Positions 1 to 10,268 of a stretch of 64,000 bases of DNA are shown here, piece by piece. Below the pieces are notes generated by a model. It worked only from the letters and a program-made list of their open reading frames with translations. It did not search any database and was not told where the DNA came from. The first letter of the stretch is position 1. Every line of letters begins with the position of its first letter. The position numbers and the translations under genes are program-made. Source of the stretch: Incurvaria masculella (lineage: Eukaryota; Arthropoda; Insecta; Lepidoptera; Incurvariidae); the NCBI GenBank assembly GCA_946894095.1, contig OX335658.1, positions 15,553,001 to 15,617,000 of the forward strand, read 5' to 3'.

Positions 1-714
1 GGTGAGCAAATAGATGTTCTAAGTAAAAAATAAAGGTTTTCATTTTTGTTTCAGTGCGAAAGAGAGAAAGAACGTCTTTGAGAAACGTCATACAGTCGCA
101 GCTGCAGTGCTTTATAAATAATTGCTGTTCGACACGCCAACGCCGCCATTCATTAGACGGAGCGAAGATTTCGCCGCGATGCTATCACGAAACACTTTTA
201 CATAGCATTTGTTTAGGCGGAACATTCTCCCAGGTGCCTAATCTTTGGGGGAAATTTATGAGGTCTGTTATTTATGTCTTTGATAAGGCATTCACGTGTT
301 CTACGCATGCGTGGACGATTTACTGCGCAGCTCCTAACTAAGTGCTTGCGAAAGTTTTCTTAATACAGTCCGTACGGGAAATATTCGCCGCTGCCGTTGA
401 CGGATTACTTTCAAAATGAGTACCTTTAGAGCCAGTAATCCCAGTTGTCACCTAAATTGGCGTTTACGGCAAACCGATCGACTGGCGTTTTCCGTAAAAA
501 CGTCAAACTCCATACAAGCTTTTACTAGATATTCTGTGGTTTTACTTCTTCAAGCTGTCAAAGTCAAACTCGGACTTCGCGGAAAACGCGGAGTCAGCGT
601 ATTTACGTCAACGTTAAGTAAGTTGTCAAATAAAACTCGTACTAATTTCGTTATTTGTAAAAAATATTTTTTACCCTTATAACTACTATATATCAGTTAA
701 CTTTGACCGATTAA
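1..714. other. Unassigned stretch, no gene recognised
   Basis: Two short open frames on the plus strand (54-341, 95 codons; 416-682, 88 codons) start with ATG but show no domain, signal peptide or codon pattern that I recognise. I see no repeat family member here. Most likely unique intergenic or intronic DNA. Confidence 0.4.
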
Positions 715-925
715 CACGTCGTTTCACAGTTAGCATGGTACGAAATGAAAATAAACGACAGATTAAATCACTCACTTGTCCGCCGAATAAATTTACCATG
801 TTAACCCTCCTGGATGCTATTTAGTGCAACAAAAATTCAATGCTGCGCGTCCCGATTTCGTAAGCGAACTAACTACAGTTAGATGTTTTGCACTAACTCG
901 TGGCTACACTGCCGCCATACAAATT
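715..925 (+). repeat. Single arm of the GCATGGTACGAAATGA repeat, followed by a GAACTAACTAC repeat piece
   Basis: Positions 727-815 (core GTTAGCATGGTACGAAATGA, ending near CCATG) match one arm of the inverted element at 9188-9400. It runs straight into 812-925 (CGTAAGCGAACTAACTAC, then ACTCGTGGCTAC), which is also seen near 38148-38330 and 39925-40112. The two motifs may be parts of one longer non-autonomous element. Family unknown to me. Confidence 0.5.
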
Positions 926-1272
926 AGTTTCGATGGCTACTCCCGGCCTTCAGTGCTTGTTGGATAAGAAGGGGTGACTCGTCACCCGAATAGATGCCAA
1001 ATATTGTTCCAGCTCAATCTTGGGGTGACGACAGCTTTTTAGTGATTTTGTAAGCTATCTATGTGACGTTGGCTGAGCATTGATTGCGTCAATAGATTGC
1101 ATGCATTGATAACCCACCGACACAGTACATGGTTATACATATAGATTGTATTTATATGTATGCTTGTTGGCACGGGTGACTGTAGTGGCGCGATTAGCGA
1201 CCGATATTTATATTAATTCTGGTCATTTTTATGTTTTTCAGGTTTTTATATAAACAGTCTTAGCCTCGAATT
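926..1272. other. Unassigned stretch
   Basis: No open frame of note and no recognised repeat. It is ordinary AT-rich sequence. Confidence 0.4.
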
Positions 1273-1385
1273 CACGAAGAGACGGCTAAGTTAATCAATG
1301 TTCAATAACGTCACTTTTAGTTAACCCCACGGAGTTCCTTCCATGCTGTCCATACAAAGTGACGTGTGTAATCATACGATACTCT
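1273..1385 (+). repeat. About 110-bp dispersed repeat, copy 1
   Basis: Near-copy of 49379-49485. Both contain AGAGACGGCT, then GTTAATCAAT, ACGTCACTTTTAGT, GAGTTCCTTCC, CTGTCCATAC and AGTGACGT in the same order and spacing. No terminal inverted repeat or tail is evident, so the class is unknown. It could be part of a longer decayed element. Confidence 0.6.
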
Positions 1386-2232
1386 TTAATAAATTAGAAT
1401 TTCGAAGAGGCGCAAACAACCCCCTCTTACGCTTCTTCAATCTTCTTCAATTATATAATTACAACCTTAAAAATCGGACCCAACACCAGGGTGTGTGTAT
1501 TTGTGTATTCCGAGCCTCCATCTTGGCGCTTTGAAATAAATTGCTGGAATATATTACGATAGCAATAAACCGTCGCGGTTTTGCGGTATGGTGGTTTCTT
1601 TGCATATGAAGTTTTCCCTTAACGTCTCCTTGTCGGAAGAATTTTAATGTTATGACATTACTTTCACTGAGTAAACATTTTTAATGATATTGAGGCAAGA
1701 AAAGAGAAAGGGTTTTGAAATTGTAATTGCTTGATCAAATTAGTTAATTTAAATTTTAAATGTTTCATGCAAAATTTAATTCCAGCTATACAGACTACCT
1801 CCCAGTCTTTTTGAATGGAATAATATATTTTACTCTTAAAATTTGATTCACTAGTAATTCGTAAAGGCAAATTCGGACAATGGATTTTGCACGAGTGTGC
1901 AAATTGTGTTTTCTTTTGTTTTATTTTCTTTTAAGACTTGATTGTTGTGCTTTGTGTCAATAAGGTTAAGTTATACTTAGAGTTATTTTATTTTAAGCCT
2001 AACGTTATTACTGTTATAAACCTGTAACTGTGTTGCTGTATAGTTCTTTATCTTAACTTAAAATTCAACTGTTCTTTACATTCGCCTTTATCATAATATT
2101 TACCTGTGACTTTCTGTGCTGAATGCGTATTTATTTCTTTTCCTTCAATTATTTGTTATAATAAAAGCGTACTTGTCTGTTTGATTGTTCTAAATAAATA
2201 AATAAAATCAAAAGAATATATGGCATGCAACA
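1386..2232. other. AT-rich stretch ending in an AAAT tract
   Basis: It holds no convincing gene. The last 300 bases are T-rich and end with repeated AAAT at about 2192-2209, resembling the 3' untranslated end of a retroelement or a polyadenylated transcript. No coding remnant is visible upstream, so this is only a suggestion. Confidence 0.3.
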
Positions 2233-2928
2233 GCAGTCACTGTCATAGTTTATTCGAAGTTATATTCTATAAAAAACCTACAAGGTGCATTAGTTGGTGC
2301 ACAACTACATAGGTTGGTAAATTGTGTATTTGGTAATTCAGAATTTTCAAACAACCATAATAACAAATCGGGACAAAATGCATGTGACCGGCATACACCA
2401 GAACCAGTTTATAAGGTTCCCTTTTTTCGTTCTTTTGCGATCGGGCCCTAAAAACATAATTACTTAACAGCTTCAAAGCGTTTATTATTTCATCAAGTGT
2501 GAGAGTATCCTCAAGGAGGTGACAATGACCTTGATGCAATATTACCACTCTTTTTGGGGCTATTTGCCCTAACTTTACCTTCTAGCCATCCTGGAATCCC
2601 GCTCTTCGCCAGCCCACCTATCACCAGTTCCATCCGCTTGTTTTCCGTCGCTCCAACAGCATTATCTTCGTCGAATTGATTGATATCCCAATTGAGTCGT
2701 TATGAGTTTGTTCACCTAAATGTGCAGAGGGCATTAGATCATTTACCTGCCCGTAATAAATTATCGACGCATAGATGAATACGCAGTGTTGTCGATGAAT
2801 ATTTATAACATTAAATAGCGAAATATACAGGCTGTTAGTGTAAACAATAATAATAACATCATATAGGTGTTAACAGTACAAACTTATTTATTCTCTTACA
2901 GCAATAAGATTTTCGTATATATGTTCCA
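2233..2928. other. Unassigned stretch
   Basis: A 93-codon open frame on the minus strand (2267-2548) shows no recognisable domain. Nothing else is identifiable. Confidence 0.35.
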
Positions 2929-3580
2929 ATAGCTGAGGTACCCGGCTCCGCTCGGGTCAACGTTGTTTCGGACTGATTTCGGTTGAACCAAATTGTTTTG
3001 TTATATAAGTTCTCCGTTTCATTTCAATTATTCAAACTTTATGGTAGTCAAACTACACTAAGTTACGTTACAAAGATCCGCGGATTCGATCAACGCAGTA
3101 AAGAAGAACCTGCAAAGTAACTTCAAGGGTTTACATAACATATTTTTCCACCCAAAATTATTAAATACACACTTAGATCTAAATGCTACTCCCAAACAAA
3201 TCCTTGTTAGAACAGATTAAGGCAAAGAACAAAGAACAATGGAAACAGCAACCCTCAGTTTAAATTACTTACAAGTAACAAAGTTACTAATGCAATAATA
3301 TAAATCAATGTAATTTATAGCATTACAAGTATTCTCTGGTGTAAAAGCCGTCGTCAACTTAACATACGTCCGGCGTATAAAGCCCTCGTCAAGTTTGATA
3401 CGAATGAAGTGTATCAAGGCAATATATCATATATAAAAACCCATACAAACGTTCATCCCGCTTGTCACCAAGGCCCAGACTCTCTATACCAAATTTCATC
3501 AACATTGGTTTGGTTTAGGCGCGAAAATTTAACAGACAGAAAGAGTTAGGTACTATTGCATTTACAATATTGGTATGGAT
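2929..3580 (-). mobile_element. Helitron-like non-autonomous element, split by a later insertion
   Basis: Read on the minus strand it starts near 3580 with a TCCATACCAATATTGTAAATGC-like end and finishes near 2931 with the hairpin-forming ACCCGAGCGGAGCCGGGT and then CTAG-like bases (mutated to CTAT). This matches the complete copies at 38463-38730 and 43114-43359. A hairpin about 10 bases before a CTRR end is the hallmark of Helitron 3' ends. About 3022-3432 is foreign (see next entry). No transposase or helicase is encoded. Confidence 0.65.
3022..3432 (-). mobile_element. CATTT-tailed retroelement 3' fragment inserted in the Helitron
   Basis: It begins (plus strand) with a decayed TTCATTTCAATT tail and then GTAGTCAAACTACACTAAG, sharing about 350 bp with 20075-20510 and 46541-46806. 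On the minus strand the tail is at the 3' end, as expected for a LINE or SINE. The host Helitron sequence resumes after it at CCCATACAAACG. Similar bases on both sides (TATATAAGTTCTCC near 3003; TATATAAAAACCC near 3430) may be a target-site duplication. Confidence 0.6.
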
Positions 3581-4594
3581 GCTTAGATAACCCTCCAAAA
3601 TGGCGCCACTAGGCACGTGCCTTAAAATTCACAATGCTCCATTACGCCGCACCCTACGCTAGGTGACACTTCGTTATTCGTTAATTTCTCATAGAGCTCA
3701 ATTTCATAACAATATTATTAAACTTCTGGTATATTTGCTTCCAATGAATAATTTTCGTTTCCACAGCATACACTTTGCACTATGAAAAAATAAGCAGATT
3801 AGGCATATTTTCCAATCATCATTCAATTAGTCAGCGTTACAAAGTAAAATAATACAATATAATTGCATAGTGCTTGCTAATATTTGAAAAATATATTTCA
3901 CTCAACATATCGAAAAAACCAAAATTTTATATCATAAGTTATACCCGAGCAGCGTCTTGAAAAAAATATTTTTTTATTGTTTTGAAGTAAACATGTTTAC
4001 CAAATGGACAACATTTGCGTTTAATAGCTTTATATTGATGGTATATATGCAGTAGATATTTCTTAAAATAATAAATCCGTGCTAGTTTATTTTTGAGTTA
4101 TTTTCTAAACAATGTAATCATTTCGTTATTCACATGACCGAGAATCCTGAAAAACTTTCGTTCTTCAGAGGTCATAAATTATGACAATTCAAAAAGTGAA
4201 TGTGCACCAGTGATTACATACTCCTTATCAACATTACACACACCTCATCAAAATTACTAACTCGTGTTCCCATTCCCACTCAGCGTTAAGATATTACCAT
4301 TCCGCTTATAATAGTCATTCTAAAGAGTCCAATTAGTATATTTTGTACAGCTCTTTCCAATGATAGAGTCCTGAACATTAATTATCTAGTCTTGAACTAG
4401 TTTGAGATCGAGGAACTAAAAAATGTTACTACTCTGAATTTAAATAAATTTTATTTTCATTGTTATTTTTGTTATTTATCCGCCTTCTAATCTATCAGCT
4501 ATCTATCAGCTATTTTAGAAAAACTGGTCACGTGTCCTTATTTTTGGCTCTTTTTCAATTCAATCCAAGATGGATTTAAATTCAGACCTGTAAA
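3581..4594. other. Unassigned AT-rich stretch
   Basis: No gene, RNA or repeat recognised over about 1 kb. A doubled CTATCAGCTAT near 4494-4514 is the only local repetition I noticed. Confidence 0.4.
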
Positions 4595-4936
4595 ACCATT
4601 CCGGAGTGGAATTATAACGATTCCGGAGTGAAAATATAACCATTCCGTAGTAAAGCTATAACCATTCAGGAGCGAAATTATAACCATTTCAGAGTAATTT
4701 TATAAACATTACGTAGTGGAATTATAAGAGTTCCGGTGTGAAATAATAACCATTCCGGAGTGTAATTATAACAATTCCGAAGTGAAATAATAATCATTCT
4801 GGAGTTAAGCTACAACCATTCCGGAGGGAAATTAGAATTATTCCGGAGTGAAGTTATAACCATTTCAGAGTGAAATTATAACGATTCCGGCGTGAAATGA
4901 TAACCAGTACCGAGTGGAATTATAACAATTCCGGAA
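4595..4936 (+). repeat. 22-bp minisatellite, about 15 copies
   Basis: Degenerate tandem copies of a 22-bp unit with consensus CATTCCGGAGTGAAATTATAAC. Neighbouring units differ at several positions (CCGGAG, CCGTAG, TCAGAG, CCGAAG), so the array is old. There is no spacer between units, which excludes CRISPR. No long open frame is maintained. Confidence 0.85.
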
Positions 4937-5585
4937 TTTTTCGGGTTCTCTAAGTATCATTGAACCTTAATTTCGGTGGTCATTCCGGACTTGTGGAACG
5001 GGAATGCATTCCTTTTTGAAGCCGGAATGACCCATCGCTGCATCTAATGGAATAACATAAATCAATATACAAAACAAATAAAATTATTAGCGAAATTCAT
5101 GAAACGTTAAATAAAACTTGTGGTTCAATGATTACTCTTGTTATAGTGTACGCACCCTGTATGTGTATTCTAATGCCATTTCAATATTCGGCAGGCAGAT
5201 GCCTCGATTCCCATCAGTCGTTTACCTTCTCCACTAGACGTGACAGCTGTCACCTCTGCTTCTTGCTTTCAAATAATATGTAATATTCGCGTGAAGTTAT
5301 TTACCGAATTCTGCAGAATATTTCTCATATTGGGTGTCTATCACGAGATGCCGTGTTTGCCTGTCATCAATATACATGTAAGATTGTTGACAGAATAATT
5401 AATATGATAACGCCGTCATGATGCTCTAAGAAAAGGAACGATGGTAGTATTTTTATTCCAAGTTTGCTCCAAATTAAATCCGTACCAAGTAGCAACAGAT
5501 GAAATAGTATTTATTTTACAATTTTATTTTTTTATATAACTGAACATACAACACCCACGGTCGTTATATATATCAGCCCAATAAA
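4937..5585. other. Unassigned stretch
   Basis: It begins with a few isolated echoes of the preceding minisatellite (CATTCCGGACTTG, GCCGGAATG near 4980-5030). Nothing else is recognised. Confidence 0.35.
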
Positions 5586-5702
5586 TGTTGCCGCTTCGTC
5601 CATATTTTCATCCAATACAATGGTACCAACTGGGGCGGCCCGAACCCTACGACCTAGAAGGAGACAGGGCCTACAGTTTGCGAGGGTTCCGAACCATAGA
5701 CT
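5586..5702 (-). mobile_element. SINE body fragment
   Basis: Minus-strand fragment of the shared SINE body (GCCGCTTCGTCCAT, CAATGGTACCAAC, CCTACAGTTTGCG, GGTTCCGAACCAT). It lacks head and tail and abuts the next SINE copy. Confidence 0.7.
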
Positions 5703-5707
5703 AGCTC

Positions 5708-6507
5708 TTTTTTTTATGCGACCTCACATGGATGGATAATACCACACAACTACCGTTATGATATTGGCCCAATACACCACATTCTCGAAGGAATTTGGTG
5801 CCATGCCAGGACCTTCCCTTTGTGAGCACGGCTACATTGAACTGGATGGAAAACACGGACAATTTTTCATTGCCGCTTCGACCATCTTTTCATCCGATGC
5901 GATGGTACCAACCCGGGCGGGCTTAAACCCTACCACCTAGTAGGGGAAGGGGACCTACAGTTTTACATGGATTCCGAACCATGGAGCAGCTAGCATTCGT
6001 GACGAAATGCACTTATCGAACTCTGAAAGAGAAAGACAGTGATTTTTTTTTTTTTTTATGTGACTGGACATGGATGGCTAATACCACAAGTTCTGTCATG
6101 GTATTAGCCCAACACACCACATGGGAACTAGGTGCCATGCCAGGACCTTCCTTATATTGCACGGCTACATTGAACTAGATGGAAAACACGGACAATTTTC
6201 ATTGCCGCTTCGACCATCGTTCATCCAATGCGATGGTACCAACCCGGGCGGGATAAACCCTACCACCTAGTAAGTAAGGAAGGGGACCTACAGCTTAACG
6301 TGGAATCCGAACCACGGCCAGCCTCTCTCAACGGTCGAATGGTCACCCATCCAAGACCAGACCGGACCCAGCGTTGCTTAACTTCGGAGAGCGATCGCCG
6401 AAGTGTCGCGCCACTGGGCCACCGAGGCTGACAAATGCAAGTTGGTATTGAACCCGGGCCTCTGGTACGCTAGGCCAGTCCCCGCGCCACTAGGCTACGA
6501 GCCCTCA
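5708..6507 (-). mobile_element. tRNA-headed SINE interrupted by a 5S-headed SINE
   Basis: Read on the minus strand, the head at 6507-6432 has a pol III A-box-like TAGCCTAGTGGCGCG and a B-box-like GGTTCAATACC. The element continues at 6042-5708 through the shared body to its tail and ends in an A run (5708-5715 as T). The two halves join smoothly when compared with the intact copy at 44361-44766. The interruption is the SINE at 6043-6430. Confidence 0.8.
6043..6430 (-). mobile_element. 5S rRNA-headed SINE (SINE3-like), nested
   Basis: On the minus strand the head (6430-6290) contains GAAGTTAAGCAACGCTGGG and GGATGGGTGACC, which correspond to the internal control region of 5S rRNA. It is followed by the shared body and tail and a 15-base A run (T at 6043-6057). 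It is inserted in a tRNA-headed SINE. No clear target-site duplication is visible at the junctions. Confidence 0.85.
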
Positions 6508-6842
6508 AGCAAGTCCCTCCCCTGAACTACGAGCAACTCAACATATATGTCACTAGCCTTTTGGTTAGACCTTTGGACAGAGCACGTGAACTATTTACGT
6601 AATTAGTATTAGACGGACAAAATTCCTGTTCGAAGCTAGCCCGCTCCTTAGAATACCCCCAAGGGGTGAGTTGCAGGTATTTTTTTTCGGTATCATTACT
6701 TTTCCTTGAAACTGCTTATGGCGTGTAGCACAAACTTGGTCCGCACTGTGGCAAACGTCTTTGTAGGTCGAGACTCGTGATCAAGAATGAAGAATTGTTG
6801 GTATTTTTTCCATCTACATAGTTCTATGTAGTCGTGTTCTTA
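6508..6842. other. Unassigned stretch
   Basis: About 330 bases with no open frame of interest and no recognised repeat. Confidence 0.35.
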
Positions 6843-6957
6843 GGGAATTTCCTGGCATGGCACCAAACTTCATTGAGAATTTGAGAATTTAGTGTGTTGG
6901 GCTGATATCATGGCGGGGGTTGTTGTATTAACCACCGATATCTGGTTACATAAAAAA
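6843..6957 (+). mobile_element. SINE tail remnant
   Basis: Decayed 3' tail of the shared SINE family (CCTGGCATGGCACCAAAC, GTGTGTTGGGCTGATATCATG, GGTTACATAAAAAA). The A run leads directly into the next repeat, which may have inserted into or next to it. Confidence 0.6.
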
Positions 6958-7250
6958 CCGGCCAAGTGCGAGTCGGGCTCGCACAAGAAGGATTCCGTAC
7001 CATAGATCAAGATTTAAAACAAAAAATCAGGTTGGGGGGTATGGAGACCCCGTTTAATTCTTATTATTTTTTTTGTTACCTATTTGTTGTTATAGCGGCA
7101 AAATAAATACACACTCTGTAAAGTTTCCAGATGCCTATCTATTACGGCTAATGAGATACAGCCCTGTGATAGACGGACGGACGGGCTAATAGGCTAATAG
7201 CTAATAGTAATAGGGCTCCGTTTGCATCCTTTGGGTGCGGAAACCTAAAA
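6958..7250 (+). mobile_element. GTGCGAGTCGG-type short repeat, copy 1
   Basis: Starts CCGGCCAAGTGCGAGTCGG and ends TTTGGGTGCGGAAACCTAAAAA, with a GACGGACGG centre. It is non-coding. This repeat is widespread in Lepidoptera (recalled, not searched). A near-palindrome (GCGAGTC/GACTCGC) sits at one end and GGTTCCGTAC-type motifs occur near both ends in opposite orientation. The transposition class is uncertain. Confidence 0.75.
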
Positions 7251-7699
7251 ATATCATAATGCACGAGGTAACATAATCGCGCACGCCGAGTCAGGTGAGT
7301 TCCAGGCTAATGTCGCCATAACTCTTGACCCGGTCTCTCTTTGTACACACTCAAGTTTTTTTCTCGGCTCTTATTTCGTTTTCGTCTGCCCGCAATTTGA
7401 TACACGCGAATAATGGCTAGCGTCTTTTTAAGAGTGTTTGATTTTAAATGAATAAAAGAAGGACTTGATGTACTATTTATGCTTCGATGGCATGTTGAAT
7501 CAGTATCTAGTTAGTTTATAAAAAGTGTTATCACCGCTATAATTCGATAAAGTACTGCTCCCAAAAACGCGACGCCTTGCGATTCTATAAGCTTGATTCT
7601 AGAATGACCATTTTTAACCGTCGAGGCTGGCCGTGGTTCGAATTCCACTATATGTATAAAAGAATATTATTCAACGAATAAATTCACCATTGAATAATT
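7251..7699. other. Unassigned stretch
   Basis: No gene or family recognised. One SINE-body-like scrap (CCGTCGAGGCTGGCCGTGG near 7618) suggests another decayed SINE. Confidence 0.35.
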
Positions 7700-8035
7700 A
7701 TTTATATGTGGATAAGGCGCAAAGAGTTGACTCGGCCTAGCGCCGAGTGACCTGAATCCGGAAAACGTCCCATCGGTACACAAACGTAAAGTCTGCGGTA
7801 ATTTAGCTGCCGTCCCGCCGTAGTAATTATCGCGCTATATTTTATCGTCGACGTCGAGAGAGAATTACTTTCTGCAGAAATATTAATGGGGCGGCAGGTG
7901 CGGATGCAGTGGGTCCCTCGCTCTACCCGTGTCACCCCGGTGCCGGGAATTATTAAAATAAGCTCCGCGTTCATGTTCCTGACGGAGGTTTTGGCGGCCT
8001 TAAGGCGCTAGGACTAGCCAACTACTCGCGCCATA
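7700..8035. other. Repeat-poor, less AT-rich island
   Basis: Balanced composition, no repeat family and no splice-flanked open frame that I can defend. It contains TAATTATCGCGC and GGAATTATTAAAAT, the kind of homeodomain-like AT motif in a GC background seen in developmental enhancers. A 90-codon minus frame (7702-7974) shows no domain. Candidate host regulatory sequence only by appearance. Confidence 0.25.
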
Positions 8036-8480
8036 CAAATGCACTTTTTAACAAATGTAATAATATGTAGTGAAACGCTTCAGCAAATCCAAATAGAACT
8101 CCAGACTGATAATGGATTGTTAATATTTTTTTATTCTATCATTTATTTAAATAATAATAAAAAAAAAAAGTTGATTTTTCTCATTAGAAATCTGAAAGTA
8201 ATTCGATTTCTAGATATAAGCAAAAACAGCATATATGCATAAACAAAAAATTCCATTTGCTTTTAGATTTCTACATTTAGTCAAAAAAGTTCGGAAATGG
8301 ACACCGTTTCCGCAATGTATTTTGTATAGAAAAAGGAAACATACATTAACGAAAATAATTCGATTCATAGACAAGGAATCATATATTGTAAGAATGACAC
8401 TTATAATCGTCAGACTTAGTTAGTTAACTTGGGGTGCCTCGTCTAACTTTGCGATTTGGCTAGTACCAGGCCCTTAAGGC
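8036..8480. other. Unassigned AT-rich stretch
   Basis: Two short chance open frames (8039-8242, 8235-8423) have A/T-driven composition. Nothing recognised. Confidence 0.35.
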
Positions 8481-8990
8481 GGTTTGCGCAGCCCGATCAT
8501 CGTTCTAGGTATTTTTCCAGGCTATGGAAAGCACTTGTTTTAGCTCCCTGAACACGGAAGGATATAGAATATTGTCGCCACGTATGGGAGAAGGTAGTTT
8601 CCAGTAGCTGTTGGTGTCCTTAGACCCAATTCAGCGACGGGCGGTCCGTCTTATTCCAACTCATCACTGGCTTGGAGTCCCTGAGCCACAGAAGGTTTGT
8701 GGGGTCGCTCAGTCTGCTCTACAGGTACTACCATTGACGTTGCTCTATGGAACTTGCATCCCTTATTCCTCCCCATCCTACCTATATCAGTAGCACCCGC
8801 AGCAGAGATAGGAGCACCCCCTTGTGGTGGACATAAGGTTTTTGAGAACGAACCGTTTCTCAAACTCATTTCTCTGCCGGAACTGTCTGCCGGCGGGTGC
8901 ATTTCCTCATTCCTATAGCCTGGGAGTCTTCAAGCGTAATTTGTACAGGCACGATAGCTGCGCAAATCCGCTGGTATGATGCCTTGCTGA
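8481..8990 (+). pseudogene. Remnant of a LINE reverse transcriptase C-terminus
   Basis: Translated in shifting frames it gives EYCRHVWE (about 8567), DPIQRRAVRLI (8620-8655) and GVFKRNLYRH (about 8925-8950), in the order found at the C-terminus of CR1/jockey-like LINE proteins, including the LINE at 30182-33439 in this window (LDSIQRRAVRLV). Several indels break the frame. The intervening residues are too decayed to classify. A dead fragment on the plus strand. Confidence 0.6.
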
Positions 8991-9187
8991 GCGTAGTTTC
9001 GCGAGGCGAGATGTATTTGGATTTTCACAGCACAGCCACAGTTTTTCACTAAGGAAGGTCGGTTGCGGAGCTTGGAACTCAAACATAAAGCGATACCAAG
9101 TTCAAAGTGGTGGTAAGTTCAAGTGGAATTACACTGGCGGTAGCGCCAGCCATTTAGTTTGCTTACGAATTCCCTCACTCCAGAGGG
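8991..9187. other. Unassigned stretch with a repeat scrap
   Basis: The part at 9140-9175 (GTTTGCTTACGAATTCCCTC) resembles 39970-40000. Nothing else is clear. Confidence 0.3.
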
Positions 9188-9400
9188 CTTGCCATGGTAA
9201 AGTAACTCGCCGGGTGAGCAGGCAGGTGGTGATTAAATTTGAGGTTTGGTTGCTTTTCGTACCATGCTGACTGGTAAATAACAGTTCACTTGAATGAATA
9301 ATACGATGTTTGACAGTTAGCATGGTACGAAATGAAGCTGAACATCTGATTTAATCACTTATTTTTACTGTTCACCCGGCCAATTACATCACCATGGTAA
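9188..9400. mobile_element. Inverted-repeat (fold-back) element
   Basis: The left arm (9188-9272: CCATGGTAAAG, CGCCGGGTGAGC, GTGATTAAATTTGA, CGTACCATGCTGACTG) is the reverse complement, with mismatches, of the right arm (9308-9400: CAGTTAGCATGGTACG, GATTTAATCAC, GTTCACCCGGC, ACCATGG). The arms are about 85-90 bp apart from a short spacer of about 35 bp. A single arm recurs at 727-815. No coding capacity. Looks like a MITE or fold-back element of unknown superfamily. Confidence 0.65.
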
Positions 9401-9492
9401 TCTCACTGATGTGTACAAATGAAAGACAATGTGTGAAAAAATGATTTCCCCTTCATTGTTAATGCACGCATCCAGTTTATGGACTCGTCTAG

Positions 9493-9756
9493 TTTTTAGG
9501 GTTTCGTACCCAAAGGGTGCCAATGGAACCCTATTACTAAGCCTCCGCTGTCCGTCCGTCTGTCACAGGGCTGTATTTCATGAACTGTAGCAGGTAGGCA
9601 GCTGAAATTTTCACAGAATATGAATTTATTTTACCGCTATAACAACAAATAGGTTAAAATTAAAAAATACTAAAAATTAAAGTAGAACCTAACCTAACCT
9701 AACCTAACCTAACAAGAAACGTGATTTTTTTTGCGTTAAATCTTGTACGATAGTTT
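9493..9756 (-). mobile_element. GTGCGAGTCGG-type short repeat, copy 2 (truncated)
   Basis: Minus-oriented: TTTTTAGGGTTTCGTACCC at the left, then CCTCCGCTGTCCGTCCGTC and TGAACTGTAGCAGGTAGG. It contains an internal CCTAA tract (9688-9712). It ends near CTTGTACGATAG without the distal CTCGCACTTGGCCGG end. Confidence 0.7.
9688..9712 (+). repeat. (CCTAA)5 interstitial telomere-type tract
   Basis: Five perfect CCTAA units. TTAGG is the usual insect telomere repeat. Here it is a short internal tract inside a dispersed repeat, so it is not a telomere. Confidence 0.9.
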
Positions 9757-9962
9757 TTTTCCAATGTTTATGGCACGAAATGATATAAAATTATTTAATA
9801 GGTATTTATTTGGATGCGGAAACCACCTTAAGACACCGCCTGGTGTGCATACTCCAGTTTTGTGGGTTAGGTTAGGTTAAAGTCATTTTTTTTATTTTGC
9901 TGTCTTCAAATATTTTTGTATTTATGAGCATTTAGAATTCAGTATTGTAAGTTATTAGTATA

Positions 9963-10268
9963 ACCGGCCAAGTGCGAGTCGGACTCGCACACGAAGGATT
10001 CCGTACCATCGTTAAAGATTTAACACAAACAAATAAGTTTTTTTGGGGGCCTTTAATTTTAATTATTGTTTAATCTTACCTATTTGTTGTTATAGCGGCA
10101 AAATAAATACACACTCTTTGAAAATTTCAGCTGTTTATCTGTTACGGTTACTGTGATACAGCCCTGTGACAGACGGACGGACGGACGGACGGACGGACGG
10201 ACGGACGGACAGCGGAGGCTTAGTAATAGGGTTCAGTTGGCACCCTTTGGGTACGGAACCCTAAAAAT
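9963..10268 (+). mobile_element. GTGCGAGTCGG-type short repeat, copy 3 (complete)
   Basis: Starts ACCGGCCAAGTGCGAGTCGG and ends CCCTTTGGGTACGGAACCCT. The centre carries an expanded GGAC microsatellite (10172-10210). It is the best-preserved forward copy here. Confidence 0.8.
10172..10210 (+). repeat. (GGAC)n microsatellite
   Basis: About ten tandem GACG/GGAC units, expanded from the shorter tract present in other copies of the same repeat. Confidence 0.95.

Noticed and set aside
4595..4936. CRISPR array of 22-bp repeats
   Set aside because: Continuous degenerate minisatellite with no spacers.
9688..9712. Telomere
   Set aside because: Only five CCTAA units, inside a dispersed repeat and surrounded by ordinary sequence on both sides.
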